Below, in pieces: positions 7,478 through 14,339 of a DNA stretch of 14,474 nt. Source of the stretch: an uncultured Prevotella sp. GTDB taxonomy: Bacteria; Bacteroidota; Bacteroidia; Bacteroidales; Bacteroidaceae. The DNA lies in contig USFX01000049.1 of assembly GCA_900553965.1 (NCBI GenBank), positions 1 to 14,474 on the forward strand, read 5' to 3'. Numbering within the stretch: the stretch's first letter is position 1; the number at the start of each line of letters is the position of its first letter. The position numbers and the translations under genes were made by a program. The notes below the pieces were generated by a model that did not search any database, was not told the DNA's origin, and worked only from the letters and a program-made list of their open reading frames with translations.

Positions 7478-9091
7478 ATGAATTCAACAAAAACGCTACG
7501 CGATTCCGCTGCCCTCCGCTGGACAGCCTTATTGCTTCTGGCTCTTGCGATGTTCTGTGCTTACATCTTCATGGACATCCTCTCGCCAATCAAAGACCTT
7601 ATGCAGTCGCAACGCGGCTGGGACTCAGATGCCTTCGGAACGATGCAAGGTGCCGAGACATTCCTCAATGTATTCGTATTCTTCCTTATCTTTGCCGGTA
7701 TCATTCTCGACAAGATGGGTGTACGCTTCACCGCCCTTCTCTCGGGAGTAGTAATGCTCGCCGGAGCATGTGTCAAGTGGTATGCCGTCAGCGACAGCTT
7801 CATCGGCAGTTCGCTTGACGTATGGTTCACGGAAAATCTCAATCACATTCCCGTCTTTGAACAGCTTGGCGTGTCACCGTTCTATGAAGGCATGCCGTCG
7901 TCAGCCAAACTCGCAGCTCTCGGCTTTATGATCTTCGGATGCGGCTGCGAGATGGGCGGCATCACTGTCAGCCGCGGTATCGTGAAATGGTTCAAAGGCC
8001 GTGAAATGGCATTGGCGATGGGCTCGGAGATGGCACTGGCACGTCTTGGCGTGGCTACCTGCATGATTTTCTCACCCTTCTTTGCCAAGCTGGGCGGCGA
8101 GATAAGCGTGTCACGCTCTGTTGCGTTCGGTGTCGTGCTTCTGTGCATATCACTCATCATGCTCGTTGTCTATTTCTTCATGGACAAGAAGCTCGACGCC
8201 CAGACCGGCGAGGCAGAAGAGAAAGACGACCCCTTCAAGATATCAGATATCGGTCAGATACTTTCGTCAATGGGCTTTTGGCTCGTCTCCCTCCTCTGCG
8301 TGCTCTATTACAGTGCAATATTCCCATTCCAGAAATACGCGGTAAACATGTTGCAGTGCAACCTCACATTCACCGACGTTCCTGCCGACTCTTTCTGGGC
8401 TTCTCCGTCCGTAACGATTGTTCAGTATGGCATCATGCTTGTAGTGGCTGCGACAGCATTCATGTTCAATTTCATCAAAAAGCAGGAATTGAAATATACC
8501 ATGCTCGCCATATCCGTACTGGCACTCATCACCTACTGCTACATGGGCTACATGCGCCAGTCTGCTGAATCCATATTCGCCGTATTCCCGCTTCTCGCCG
8601 TCGGCATAACACCCGTTCTCGGCAACTACGTCGACCACAAGGGCAAGGCCGCATCAATGCTTGTGCTCGGTTCGCTGCTTCTTATCGCATGCCACCTCAC
8701 ATTCGCATTCATCCTTCCGGAGTTCAAGGGCAACCAAGTCGGCGGTGTTGTCGTTGCATATCTTACAATCCTTGTTTTGGGCGCGTCGTTCTCACTCGTA
8801 CCCGCTTCGTTGTGGCCAAGCGTGCCAAAACTTGTCGACGCAAAAGTCATAGGCAGTGCCTACGCTCTGATTTTCTGGATTCAGAACATCGGTCTGTGGC
8901 TCTTCCCGCTGCTCATCGGTAAAGTGCTTACTGCCACCAACGAGGGTGTCACCGACCCCACGCACCTCAACTACACTGCTCCTCTGATAATGCTTGCCTG
9001 TCTTGGAGTTGCAGCCCTCGTCATCGGTCTTTTCCTGAAAGTAGTTGACAAGAAGAAAGGCCTCGGACTTGAGGAACCGAACATAAAATAA
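7478..9091 (+). CDS. MFS transporter, MFSD1-like (probable peptide carrier)
   Basis: This 537-residue major facilitator has at least 12 hydrophobic segments. Several stretches resemble human MFSD1, a lysosomal dipeptide transporter: VKWFKGREMALAMGSEMALARLG (169-191), CVLYYSAIFPF (274-284), YVDHKGK (384-390) and SLWPSVPKLVDAKVIGSAYA (444-463) followed by IQNIGL. This comparison is from memory, not an alignment. Between the seventh and eighth core segments lies about 65 extra residues (300-365) with two more hydrophobic stretches, so the protein may have 14 membrane spans. The gene starts at ATG 7478 after an A-rich leader and follows dpp5 by 57 bp without promoter or terminator. Import of dipeptides released by DPP5 is the natural inference. 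Automated pipelines might call it NarK-like; I see no reason to favour nitrate. The stop sits at the edge of a large inverted repeat. Confidence 0.8.
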   Translation: MNSTKTLRDSAALRWTALLLLALAMFCAYIFMDILSPIKDLMQSQRGWDSDAFGTMQGAETFLNVFVFFLIFAGIILDKMGVRFTALLSGVVMLAGACVKWYAVSDSFIGSSLDVWFTENLNHIPVFEQLGVSPFYEGMPSSAKLAALGFMIFGCGCEMGGITVSRGIVKWFKGREMALAMGSEMALARLGVATCMIFSPFFAKLGGEISVSRSVAFGVVLLCISLIMLVVYFFMDKKLDAQTGEAEEKDDPFKISDIGQILSSMGFWLVSLLCVLYYSAIFPFQKYAVNMLQCNLTFTDVPADSFWASPSVTIVQYGIMLVVAATAFMFNFIKKQELKYTMLAISVLALITYCYMGYMRQSAESIFAVFPLLAVGITPVLGNYVDHKGKAASMLVLGSLLLIACHLTFAFILPEFKGNQVGGVVVAYLTILVLGASFSLVPASLWPSVPKLVDAKVIGSAYALIFWIQNIGLWLFPLLIGKVLTATNEGVTDPTHLNYTAPLIMLACLGVAALVIGLFLKVVDKKKGLGLEEPNIK

Positions 9092-9191
9092 ATGAAGAGT
9101 GAAGAATGAAGAATAGGCTGTCGCCATTCCCGTTTTGTTTCAATCGCAGTGGGAACGGCGGCAGCCTATTCTTCATTCTTCACTCTTCATT
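9091..9191. repeat. 101-bp long-stem inverted repeat between convergent genes
   Basis: A perfect 30-bp arm at 9091-9120 (begins AATGAAGAGTGAAG, ends AGGCTG) is the exact reverse complement of 9162-9191. Pairing continues inward through 9132/9150 with one A-C mismatch and two G-T pairs, giving a stem of about 42 bp and a 17-base loop. The repeat fills almost the whole gap between the convergent MFS and EEP-family genes, so it probably acts as a bidirectional terminator. Its length and perfection exceed a usual terminator and suggest a repeat element. Confidence 0.85.
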
Positions 9192-9205
9192 CTTCACTCT
9201 TCATT
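9171..9205. repeat. 14-bp tandem repeat, 2.5 copies
   Basis: CTTCATTCTTCACT occurs at 9171-9184 and 9185-9198, followed by the half unit CTTCATT at 9199-9205. The left arm of the inverted repeat holds only 1.5 units, so the right side has gained one. The last half unit contains the stop codon of the minus-strand gene (TCA at 9201-9203), so the repeat reaches into the coding region. Confidence 0.8.
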
Positions 9206-10262
9206 TAATAAATTCTTCACTTCCAAACCTCACCACCAGCGGAAGATGGTCGCTGGTACCGTCGGCAGAGAAGCGGTATCCGGTGTATGAGCGGAAAGGC
9301 TTGAAGCCGCCATACTTTTTATCTTCTTCAAGCAGAAACGGGGCATCGTAGATGAAGGCAGACTGAACGCAGGATGCCAACGACGACGACATCAGAATAT
9401 GGTCAAGACTTCCCCAACGCCCGTTATAACGATAGGTTCCTTTCGCACGCCCATAGAGACCGTGGGCACCGGCCGAAACGTCGGTAAGGCCATGAGTAAG
9501 AAGGAGCGAAAGAACCGGGTCACCCAAATAGTCATTGAAATCTCCAGCTACAATGATTTTAGCGTCAGGCATCAACGCCCTGACGGAGTCCACCGAAGCA
9601 CAAAGCCGACGGGCCACGGCCTCACGGAATCTTTGCGAATGACGCTCACCATTACGCCGGCTCGGAGCATGAACGACAAAGATATGCAACGTATCTTCCG
9701 CTACTGTACGACCGAAGACATAGAGTATGTCACGCGTCGGTGTCATTCCTTCCACCGGGTCGACCCTCAGCGGATAGTGACGTATGGGCGCGAAAGCGAA
9801 CGGCGAATACATCAAGGCGACGTCTATGCCACGTCCGTCGGGCGAATCGGTCATTATGTATTCATAACGTGCAGTGCGAAGAAGTGAGCGTTTCGTCAGG
9901 TCACGCATCACACTGTCATTCTCCACCTCGCAAAGCGCGACGAAATCCGGCATGCGATAGTTTGCGTCACCGCCGGCAACACCGCCGGAACCATGTTCCG
10001 AACCAGCCATATCAGCACGGCCTACAGTCATTCCAACGCCATCACGACTGGCCGTGCCATAGTCCGCCCCACCCTGTCCGCAAGCGACAACGGCCTGAGC
10101 GATGTTGTTCACCTTCCGCCAATATTTCCATGGCGTCCAATGACGACCTGATTCGGGAAGAAATTCCATGTCTTGCTTCAGGCTGTCATGGCGGCAGTCG
10201 AAAAGGTTTTCGCAGTTGAGTTCGGCGAAAATAAGGAAAGAGGAAAGGAGAAGGGATAACAA
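9201..10262 (-). CDS. exported endonuclease/exonuclease/phosphatase family protein
   Basis: The 353 residues carry the motifs of the EEP (DNase I-like) fold in order: NCENLFD (16-22), metal-binding Glu114 in ALCEVEND, SPDGRGIDVALMY (140-152), His198 in VVHAPSRRNGE, Asp241/Asn243 in VAGDFNDYLGDP, GSLDHI (284-289), and the catalytic pair Asp338-His339 in SDHLPL. All key residues are present, so the enzyme should be active; its substrate (nucleic acid, phospholipid or phosphoinositide) cannot be read from sequence. Residues 1-13 are hydrophobic and resemble a short signal peptide, so it is likely exported. No ATG is available: an in-frame TAA lies five codons before the TTG at 10262, so TTG is the best start, but the exact N-terminus is uncertain. 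Residues 62-101 form a Gly-rich insertion between conserved blocks. The gene converges on the MFS gene across the long inverted repeat. Confidence 0.88.
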   Translation of the reverse strand: MLSLLLSSFLIFAELNCENLFDCRHDSLKQDMEFLPESGRHWTPWKYWRKVNNIAQAVVACGQGGADYGTASRDGVGMTVGRADMAGSEHGSGGVAGGDANYRMPDFVALCEVENDSVMRDLTKRSLLRTARYEYIMTDSPDGRGIDVALMYSPFAFAPIRHYPLRVDPVEGMTPTRDILYVFGRTVAEDTLHIFVVHAPSRRNGERHSQRFREAVARRLCASVDSVRALMPDAKIIVAGDFNDYLGDPVLSLLLTHGLTDVSAGAHGLYGRAKGTYRYNGRWGSLDHILMSSSLASCVQSAFIYDAPFLLEEDKKYGGFKPFRSYTGYRFSADGTSDHLPLVVRFGSEEFIK

Positions 10263-10368
10263 AGCAACGAAGATTTAAGGATTATCAAGTGGCTGCTTGC
10301 CACTACTATTATTATATATAAGGTAAGCTCATACAAAAAATATTGTGTGATAATCAGTCGAAATAACG
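10263..10368. other. upstream region of the EEP-family gene
   Basis: This AT-rich stretch should hold the minus-strand promoter. The best candidate -7 box is TATTTTTTG (minus strand, 10334-10342), with one base too many between TA and TTTG, so it is weak. A small hairpin, AGTGGC-TGCTT-GCCACT at 10288-10304, would lie in the leader about 25 bases before the TTG start. I see no gene here. Confidence 0.35.
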
Positions 10369-10459
10369 TAAACGCAAAGACGCAAAAGCGCAAAGCATCT
10401 TGTCCGTAGTATCTATCCAACTTGCCATAATACTTTGCGTTTTCGCGTCTTTGCGTTTA
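10369..10459. repeat. CGCAAAGACGC inverted repeat, copy 2 (intergenic)
   Basis: The 27-bp arms at 10369-10395 (starting TAAACGCAAAGACGC) and 10433-10459 (ending GCGTCTTTGCGTTTA) are reverse complements at 25 of 27 positions, with a 37-base spacer. It lies about 80 bp downstream of the POT gene stop (minus strand) and about 105 bp upstream of the EEP-family start, so it could terminate the POT operon. It shares its arm sequence with copy 1 at 5132-5216. The arms begin and end in TA, which may reflect a TA insertion target. Confidence 0.85.
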
Positions 10460-10537
10460 GATTAATTATATATATGACTGATTACATCAGTTTAATCCTG
10501 CTATGGCGGGAGCATTTCTGTTCCCGTCACACCGTCA

Positions 10538-12073
10538 TCACTTGGCGACAGCCTCCAAACGCTTCATCATGACGAACATGAAGACAGCGGCAATGAGGCA
10601 GACACTCATGAAGACAGCCCAGCAAGCCCACAAGGGTATTGTTCCCCACAGCACACCGCCGAAGAGAACGAGCTGATTGCCGATAGCCGTGGCCACAAAC
10701 CAGCCACCCATCATCATTCCCTTATATTTGGGAGGAGCGACCTTCGACACAAAGGAGATTCCCATCGGAGAGAGCAGAAGCTCACCGAACGTCAGAATGA
10801 GGTAGACACCGATAAGCAGATTTGGTGTAACGTCGGCAACATGCACAGCGACCGGATTGCCGTCAGGACCGGGTTCTGTCTGAGGCATGGGCAGACCTAT
10901 GGAGAAGAACACGAGCATGGCGAAAGCGGCGGCAGCCACAATCATTCCGTAGGCAATCTTCCGCGGTGCTGAAGGCTCCTTGCCCTTAGCGGCCAAAGTA
11001 CCGAATATCGCCATCGACACCGGTGTCAGAGCAACCACATAAAACGGGTTGAACTGCTGGAAAATCGGTGCGGAAACCTCCACTGCGCCCGTCATCTGAT
11101 AATACTTATATACGAGCAACCCCACGGCTGCGATGATCACTGCGGCAGATATGCCCTTAGCTTTTCCCGTCTTGCTCTGGAAGAGTGAGAAACCTGCGTA
11201 GACGATAAAGATGATGAGCACGAGATTCCAGACGTCAAAGGCCATGCCCTGTACGCCCTCTGCCGAACGCGCCGTAAACTCATCGGCAAAATACGTCAGC
11301 GACAGGCCGTTCTGATGGAACGCCATCCAGAAGAAGATGACAACGGCAAAAACGAGACACAGAGCCGTGATGCGCTGCTTGGTCTCTGCCGGAGACAGTT
11401 TCTCGCCAGCCTGGTCAGCACCTTTCGCAGCCGTAGTCTTGTTGCCTTCTGTATGACGGAACGTACTGCGGAACGCATAGTATATCGCGATTGAAAGTAT
11501 CAGCGAGGCGCAGGCCACGGCGAAAGCGAAGTGGTAGGAGTCATTCACCGGATAGCCCAACTCTGTCTGGGCATATTCCATAATCCGGACCGCCATGGTC
11601 GGAGCGAACAAGGCGCCGATATTTATGGCCATATAGAACAGTGAGAAGCCGGAGTCGCGGCGTGCGGCATACTTCGGATCGTCATAGAGATTTCCGACCA
11701 TAACCTGCAGATTGCCCTTGAACAGTCCCGTTCCGAAACCGATCAGCAGCAGTGCGGCCAGCATCACGACAAGAGCCACCGTGTCACCGCCGAGCGGAAC
11801 GGAAAGAAGCAGATAGCCTCCGAACATAATCATGATTCCGGTTGTCACCATCTTGCCGAAACCGAACTTGTCGGCCAGCATGCCGCCGAAAAGCGGGAAG
11901 AAATAGACGAGCATCAGAAACGAACTGTAGATTGTGCCGGCCGTTGCTGCCGACAGACCGTAGTTGGCTCGCAGAAACAATGCGAATACGGCGAGCATCG
12001 TATAATAGCCGAAGCGTTCGCCGGTGTTGGCAAGAGCCAACGCATAAAGACCTTTAGGTTGTCCTTCAAACAT
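10538..12073 (-). CDS. POT-family peptide MFS transporter
   Basis: This 511-residue membrane protein belongs to the proton-dependent oligopeptide transporter (PTR2/POT) family, which imports di- and tripeptides across the inner membrane. Evidence is the N-terminal NTGERFGYY (16-24), the PTR signature region GTGLFKGNLQVMVGNLY (114-130) with LFYMAINIGALFAP (145-158), and GELLLSPMGISFV (430-442) near the C-terminus. It has the usual dozen or more hydrophobic segments. In canonical POT carriers the first motif is ExxER; here the first Glu is Asn16, while Glu19-Arg20 remain. In the seventh core segment, where EQ is usual, the sequence is FHQ (His253). Lys119 and Glu431 look conserved. The start lies 3 nt after the stop of the barrel gene, so they form one operon. 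Substrate and coupling ion are not certain. Confidence 0.88.
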   Translation of the reverse strand: MFEGQPKGLYALALANTGERFGYYTMLAVFALFLRANYGLSAATAGTIYSSFLMLVYFFPLFGGMLADKFGFGKMVTTGIMIMFGGYLLLSVPLGGDTVALVVMLAALLLIGFGTGLFKGNLQVMVGNLYDDPKYAARRDSGFSLFYMAINIGALFAPTMAVRIMEYAQTELGYPVNDSYHFAFAVACASLILSIAIYYAFRSTFRHTEGNKTTAAKGADQAGEKLSPAETKQRITALCLVFAVVIFFWMAFHQNGLSLTYFADEFTARSAEGVQGMAFDVWNLVLIIFIVYAGFSLFQSKTGKAKGISAAVIIAAVGLLVYKYYQMTGAVEVSAPIFQQFNPFYVVALTPVSMAIFGTLAAKGKEPSAPRKIAYGMIVAAAAFAMLVFFSIGLPMPQTEPGPDGNPVAVHVADVTPNLLIGVYLILTFGELLLSPMGISFVSKVAPPKYKGMMMGGWFVATAIGNQLVLFGGVLWGTIPLWACWAVFMSVCLIAAVFMFVMMKRLEAVAK

Positions 12074-12076
12074 AAT

Positions 12077-12838
12077 TTATTTAATTTTAGGGTTATCAGA
12101 TTTCATGATGTCAAAGAGATAAGTCAGTTTGACGACGATATTTCCGAGGTTACTCCGCCCGAAGTAGTCGCGTTTGGAGTTGTTGTAGATGTCACCGAGC
12201 CCGTAGTAGTAGCGGCCCTCGATGATGAAGTGGCCCACCTTCGGATGGGAATATTCCAGTCCGAGACCGCCCACGATTCCGTAGTCGAACTTGCGCTGTA
12301 TGGCCAGAGTGTCCTGAGCGGCCTCACGCTGCGCGCCGATACGGTCGTTGACGTTGCGCCGGTCGAAGTCGAAGTTTGCCTTCGACTTGTCCGACAGGAA
12401 CATGCCCACCTGCGGACCGAGCTGGAAGAAAAACTGGAAGCCCTTGCGCTCACGTCCCCACCCCATGCGGGCCATCATCGGCACCTGGATGTAGGTCAGG
12501 CGGCGCTCAAACTCTTCGGGCTGGCCCGTATATTGGTTTATGACGGGCATGTCTTCGGCCGTGAGAATGTCCTCGCGCCATCCCGTCTGCGTGTAGTTGA
12601 CCTCACCGACAAGGGCGCAGATGCTGTTGAAGTATTTCTCACACGTGTAGCGCACGGAGAGACCGGCCGTCATGCCGCCCAGCGTCTGCTGCGGGATGTT
12701 GGGATTGAAGCCCACCGTGCTCATCACATATCCGCCGTTGACACCCACGGCAACCTCGCTCCGGTAGTCGCCCACCTGTGCCGCCGCCGTCACGGCCATC
12801 ATCACGGCCGCCGCTGTCAGAATGATATATCTACGCAT
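12077..12838 (-). CDS. PorT-family outer-membrane beta-barrel protein
   Basis: The 253-residue product starts with a signal peptide (MRRYIILTAAAVMMAVTAAA, cut near AAA-Q). The rest alternates in short amphipathic strands: AVGVNGGYVMSTVGF (30-44), TAGLSVRYT (57-65), ALVGEVNYTQTGW (75-87), LTYIQVPMMARMGWG (114-128), FFFQLGPQVGMFLS (136-149), GIVGGLGLEY (187-196), FIIEGRYYYGLGDI (204-217) and GNIVVKLTYLFDI (232-244). This is the outer-membrane beta-barrel domain of PorT-like porin-family proteins in Bacteroidetes. The real PorT serves type IX secretion, but most family members have no known role, and I do not claim that function here. It lies 18 bp after the LysM gene and 3 bp before the POT gene. 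That suggests one transcript linking cell-wall-binding, outer-membrane and inner-membrane proteins. Confidence 0.85.
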   Translation of the reverse strand: MRRYIILTAAAVMMAVTAAAQVGDYRSEVAVGVNGGYVMSTVGFNPNIPQQTLGGMTAGLSVRYTCEKYFNSICALVGEVNYTQTGWREDILTAEDMPVINQYTGQPEEFERRLTYIQVPMMARMGWGRERKGFQFFFQLGPQVGMFLSDKSKANFDFDRRNVNDRIGAQREAAQDTLAIQRKFDYGIVGGLGLEYSHPKVGHFIIEGRYYYGLGDIYNNSKRDYFGRSNLGNIVVKLTYLFDIMKSDNPKIK

Positions 12839-12856
12839 GCTGTATTTGTGTGTGTG

Positions 12857-14260
12857 TCAGAAGTTGATTGTCTCTATCTTGTGGCCCGGCGTATAGTGGA
12901 CGAAGAGCAGTCCGCGGTTCTGCAGTCTGCCGTCGCCGATGCGCTCGAAGTGGAGCGGCGTCTGTATGGGTTTGTATCCGACCACACCGCGCGGTCCGAC
13001 GAAGACCTTGCCGTACATGTGGAGTCCCTTGATGAAATAGTAGGCATGGTCAAATCCCGTTATGGCAAACCGCGGCAGGGCCTGCATCATGTCGGCATGG
13101 AAGTTCCAGCGATATTTCTGCTCTATGCGCGCCGTCTGGGGCGACAGCGGATTGGTGTAGAACGTGGCGGGGATGTAGACGCTGAACTTATAGAAGTTGT
13201 CAAGATTATATTTCGTGTACATCATCCATTCCGTATATCCGAACATCGAGATGCTCAGCTTCGGATTGGTCGTCGTCAGCCCGTTCAGCTTGGCGAAGGC
13301 GATGTTCAGCTCCGGCGAGCGTCCGGTGTTGAGGATGACGACGTTGGGCAGCGTCGTGCTGAACGCCTTGGCAAACGCCGCCTCGCTTGACTTCAGGTTT
13401 GTGATGGAGTGGCTGCGGCCCATCGTCTCCATCCTCCGGCGCAGCCCGAAGGTGAAGATGCCCTTCTTGCTGGTCGTGTCGTTGCAGTCGATGAAGACCA
13501 TGTGGAAGCCGGCGAATTTTTCGAGGAAATGGCCTATAACGGCCTCGTTATAGTCTTCCGGACTCTGATAAACTTGGAAGATGTTACGGTTGGTCTTCAC
13601 CTCGGGGGCATTGATGGAGAACGGAATGAGCACCTTTATGTCGTGTGCCCGTGCGAAATCGGCGAGCGGCTTGACCTGCTTCGAGTAGAGCGGGCCGATG
13701 ATGACGTCGCAGCGGGCGGCGTTCTTGTCGCGCAGCGTCTTGCTGATGTCGGCGTCCTCAGGCACGTTCCACGCCCTGACGTCCACCGAGATTCCGCCCT
13801 GGCGCAAGCTGTCACAGGCCATGAGCACACCGCGGTAGTATTCGACCATCCGCCGGCCGTCACCGTTGATGTCGTGCAACGGCAGCATCACGCCCACGCG
13901 AATCTCGCGCCGGCGCATGTCCACGTCGTCCCTACCCTTCGCCGCCCCGGCCTTGTCGCCCGCTGGGGCCGTCTTGGCTTGCCGGGCCTGTTGGGCTGCG
14001 GTCAGCGTCTTGTCCGGTCCCGAGGGGAATGGGATGAAGATTGTCTCGCCTTTCTTCAGCTCATATCCGGGCTTGGTCATCTCCGGATTGGCCGCAATCA
14101 GTTCGTCAACGGTCAGTCCGTTGTCACGCGCGATGCCGAAGATGGTCTCCTTCTTCTTGACCTTGTGTATCTCTTTCCACTTCGTGGTCTGTGCCATCGC
14201 CATGCCGCTCACAATCATGACGGCCACGGCGGCCAGCACATATCTGCGTATCTGTCTCAT
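12857..14260 (-). CDS. LysM plus type-1 periplasmic-binding-fold protein
   Basis: The 467-residue product has a signal peptide (MRQIRRYVLAAVAVMIVSGM, cut near AMA-Q). One LysM domain at about 31-77 (HKVKKKETIFGIARDNGLTV, then ELKKGETIFIPF) should bind peptidoglycan. An Ala/Lys/Gln-rich linker covers 82-115. From about 118 to 430 it resembles the type-1 periplasmic-binding fold of amino-acid receptors and of LpoA-like penicillin-binding-protein activators: RVGVMLPLHD, YYRGVLMACDSL, CDVIIGPLYSKQVKPLADFA and LIPFS. Its function is unknown. It could sense a ligand at the cell wall or regulate wall synthesis. It is the first gene of a three-gene operon with the barrel and POT genes, with its own promoter just upstream. 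The ATG at 14260 gives a good signal peptide. Confidence 0.87.
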   Translation of the reverse strand: MRQIRRYVLAAVAVMIVSGMAMAQTTKWKEIHKVKKKETIFGIARDNGLTVDELIAANPEMTKPGYELKKGETIFIPFPSGPDKTLTAAQQARQAKTAPAGDKAGAAKGRDDVDMRRREIRVGVMLPLHDINGDGRRMVEYYRGVLMACDSLRQGGISVDVRAWNVPEDADISKTLRDKNAARCDVIIGPLYSKQVKPLADFARAHDIKVLIPFSINAPEVKTNRNIFQVYQSPEDYNEAVIGHFLEKFAGFHMVFIDCNDTTSKKGIFTFGLRRRMETMGRSHSITNLKSSEAAFAKAFSTTLPNVVILNTGRSPELNIAFAKLNGLTTTNPKLSISMFGYTEWMMYTKYNLDNFYKFSVYIPATFYTNPLSPQTARIEQKYRWNFHADMMQALPRFAITGFDHAYYFIKGLHMYGKVFVGPRGVVGYKPIQTPLHFERIGDGRLQNRGLLFVHYTPGHKIETINF

Positions 14261-14305
14261 CTTTCTTTTTTTCCGATTAATTGCTCTTTTCCTATTAACC
14301 GCCTA

Positions 14306-14338
14306 CAAAATTACTGAAAAAAAGCGGAATAACCCACA
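14306..14338 (-). promoter_or_regulatory. predicted promoter of the LysM-barrel-POT operon
   Basis: On the minus strand TAATTTTG at 14306-14313 matches the Bacteroidetes -7 consensus TAnnTTTG and is identical to the pyrG box. The -33 element is poor: TGTGGG at 14333-14338 lies at about the right distance. Transcription would start near 14300, giving a leader of about 40 bases. Confidence 0.55.
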
Positions 14339-14339
14339 T

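Noticed and set aside
7478..9091. Nitrate/nitrite carrier (NarK) identity for the MFS protein
   Set aside because: The motifs I recognise resemble MFSD1, and the neighbour is a peptidase; no nitrate genes are nearby.
5132..10459. CRISPR array or insertion-sequence ends
   Set aside because: The repeats are inverted pairs of only two copies 5 kb apart, without regular spacers, transposase or cas genes.
10477..10491. ACTGAT-TAC-ATCAGT small hairpin downstream of the POT gene
   Set aside because: A 6-bp AT-rich stem without a clear T run on the minus strand is too weak to call a terminator.
12077..12838. True PorT of the type IX secretion system
   Set aside because: The barrel domain family is large and the surrounding genes have no type IX link, so only the family name is supported.
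12059..13390. 443-codon plus-strand open frame across the barrel and LysM genes
   Set aside because: It spans two genes with signal peptides and clear domains on the other strand; composition is biased and no domain is seen.
13409..14317. 302-codon plus-strand open frame opposite the LysM gene
   Set aside because: It is a shadow of the LysM/type-1-fold gene, with no signal peptide or domain.
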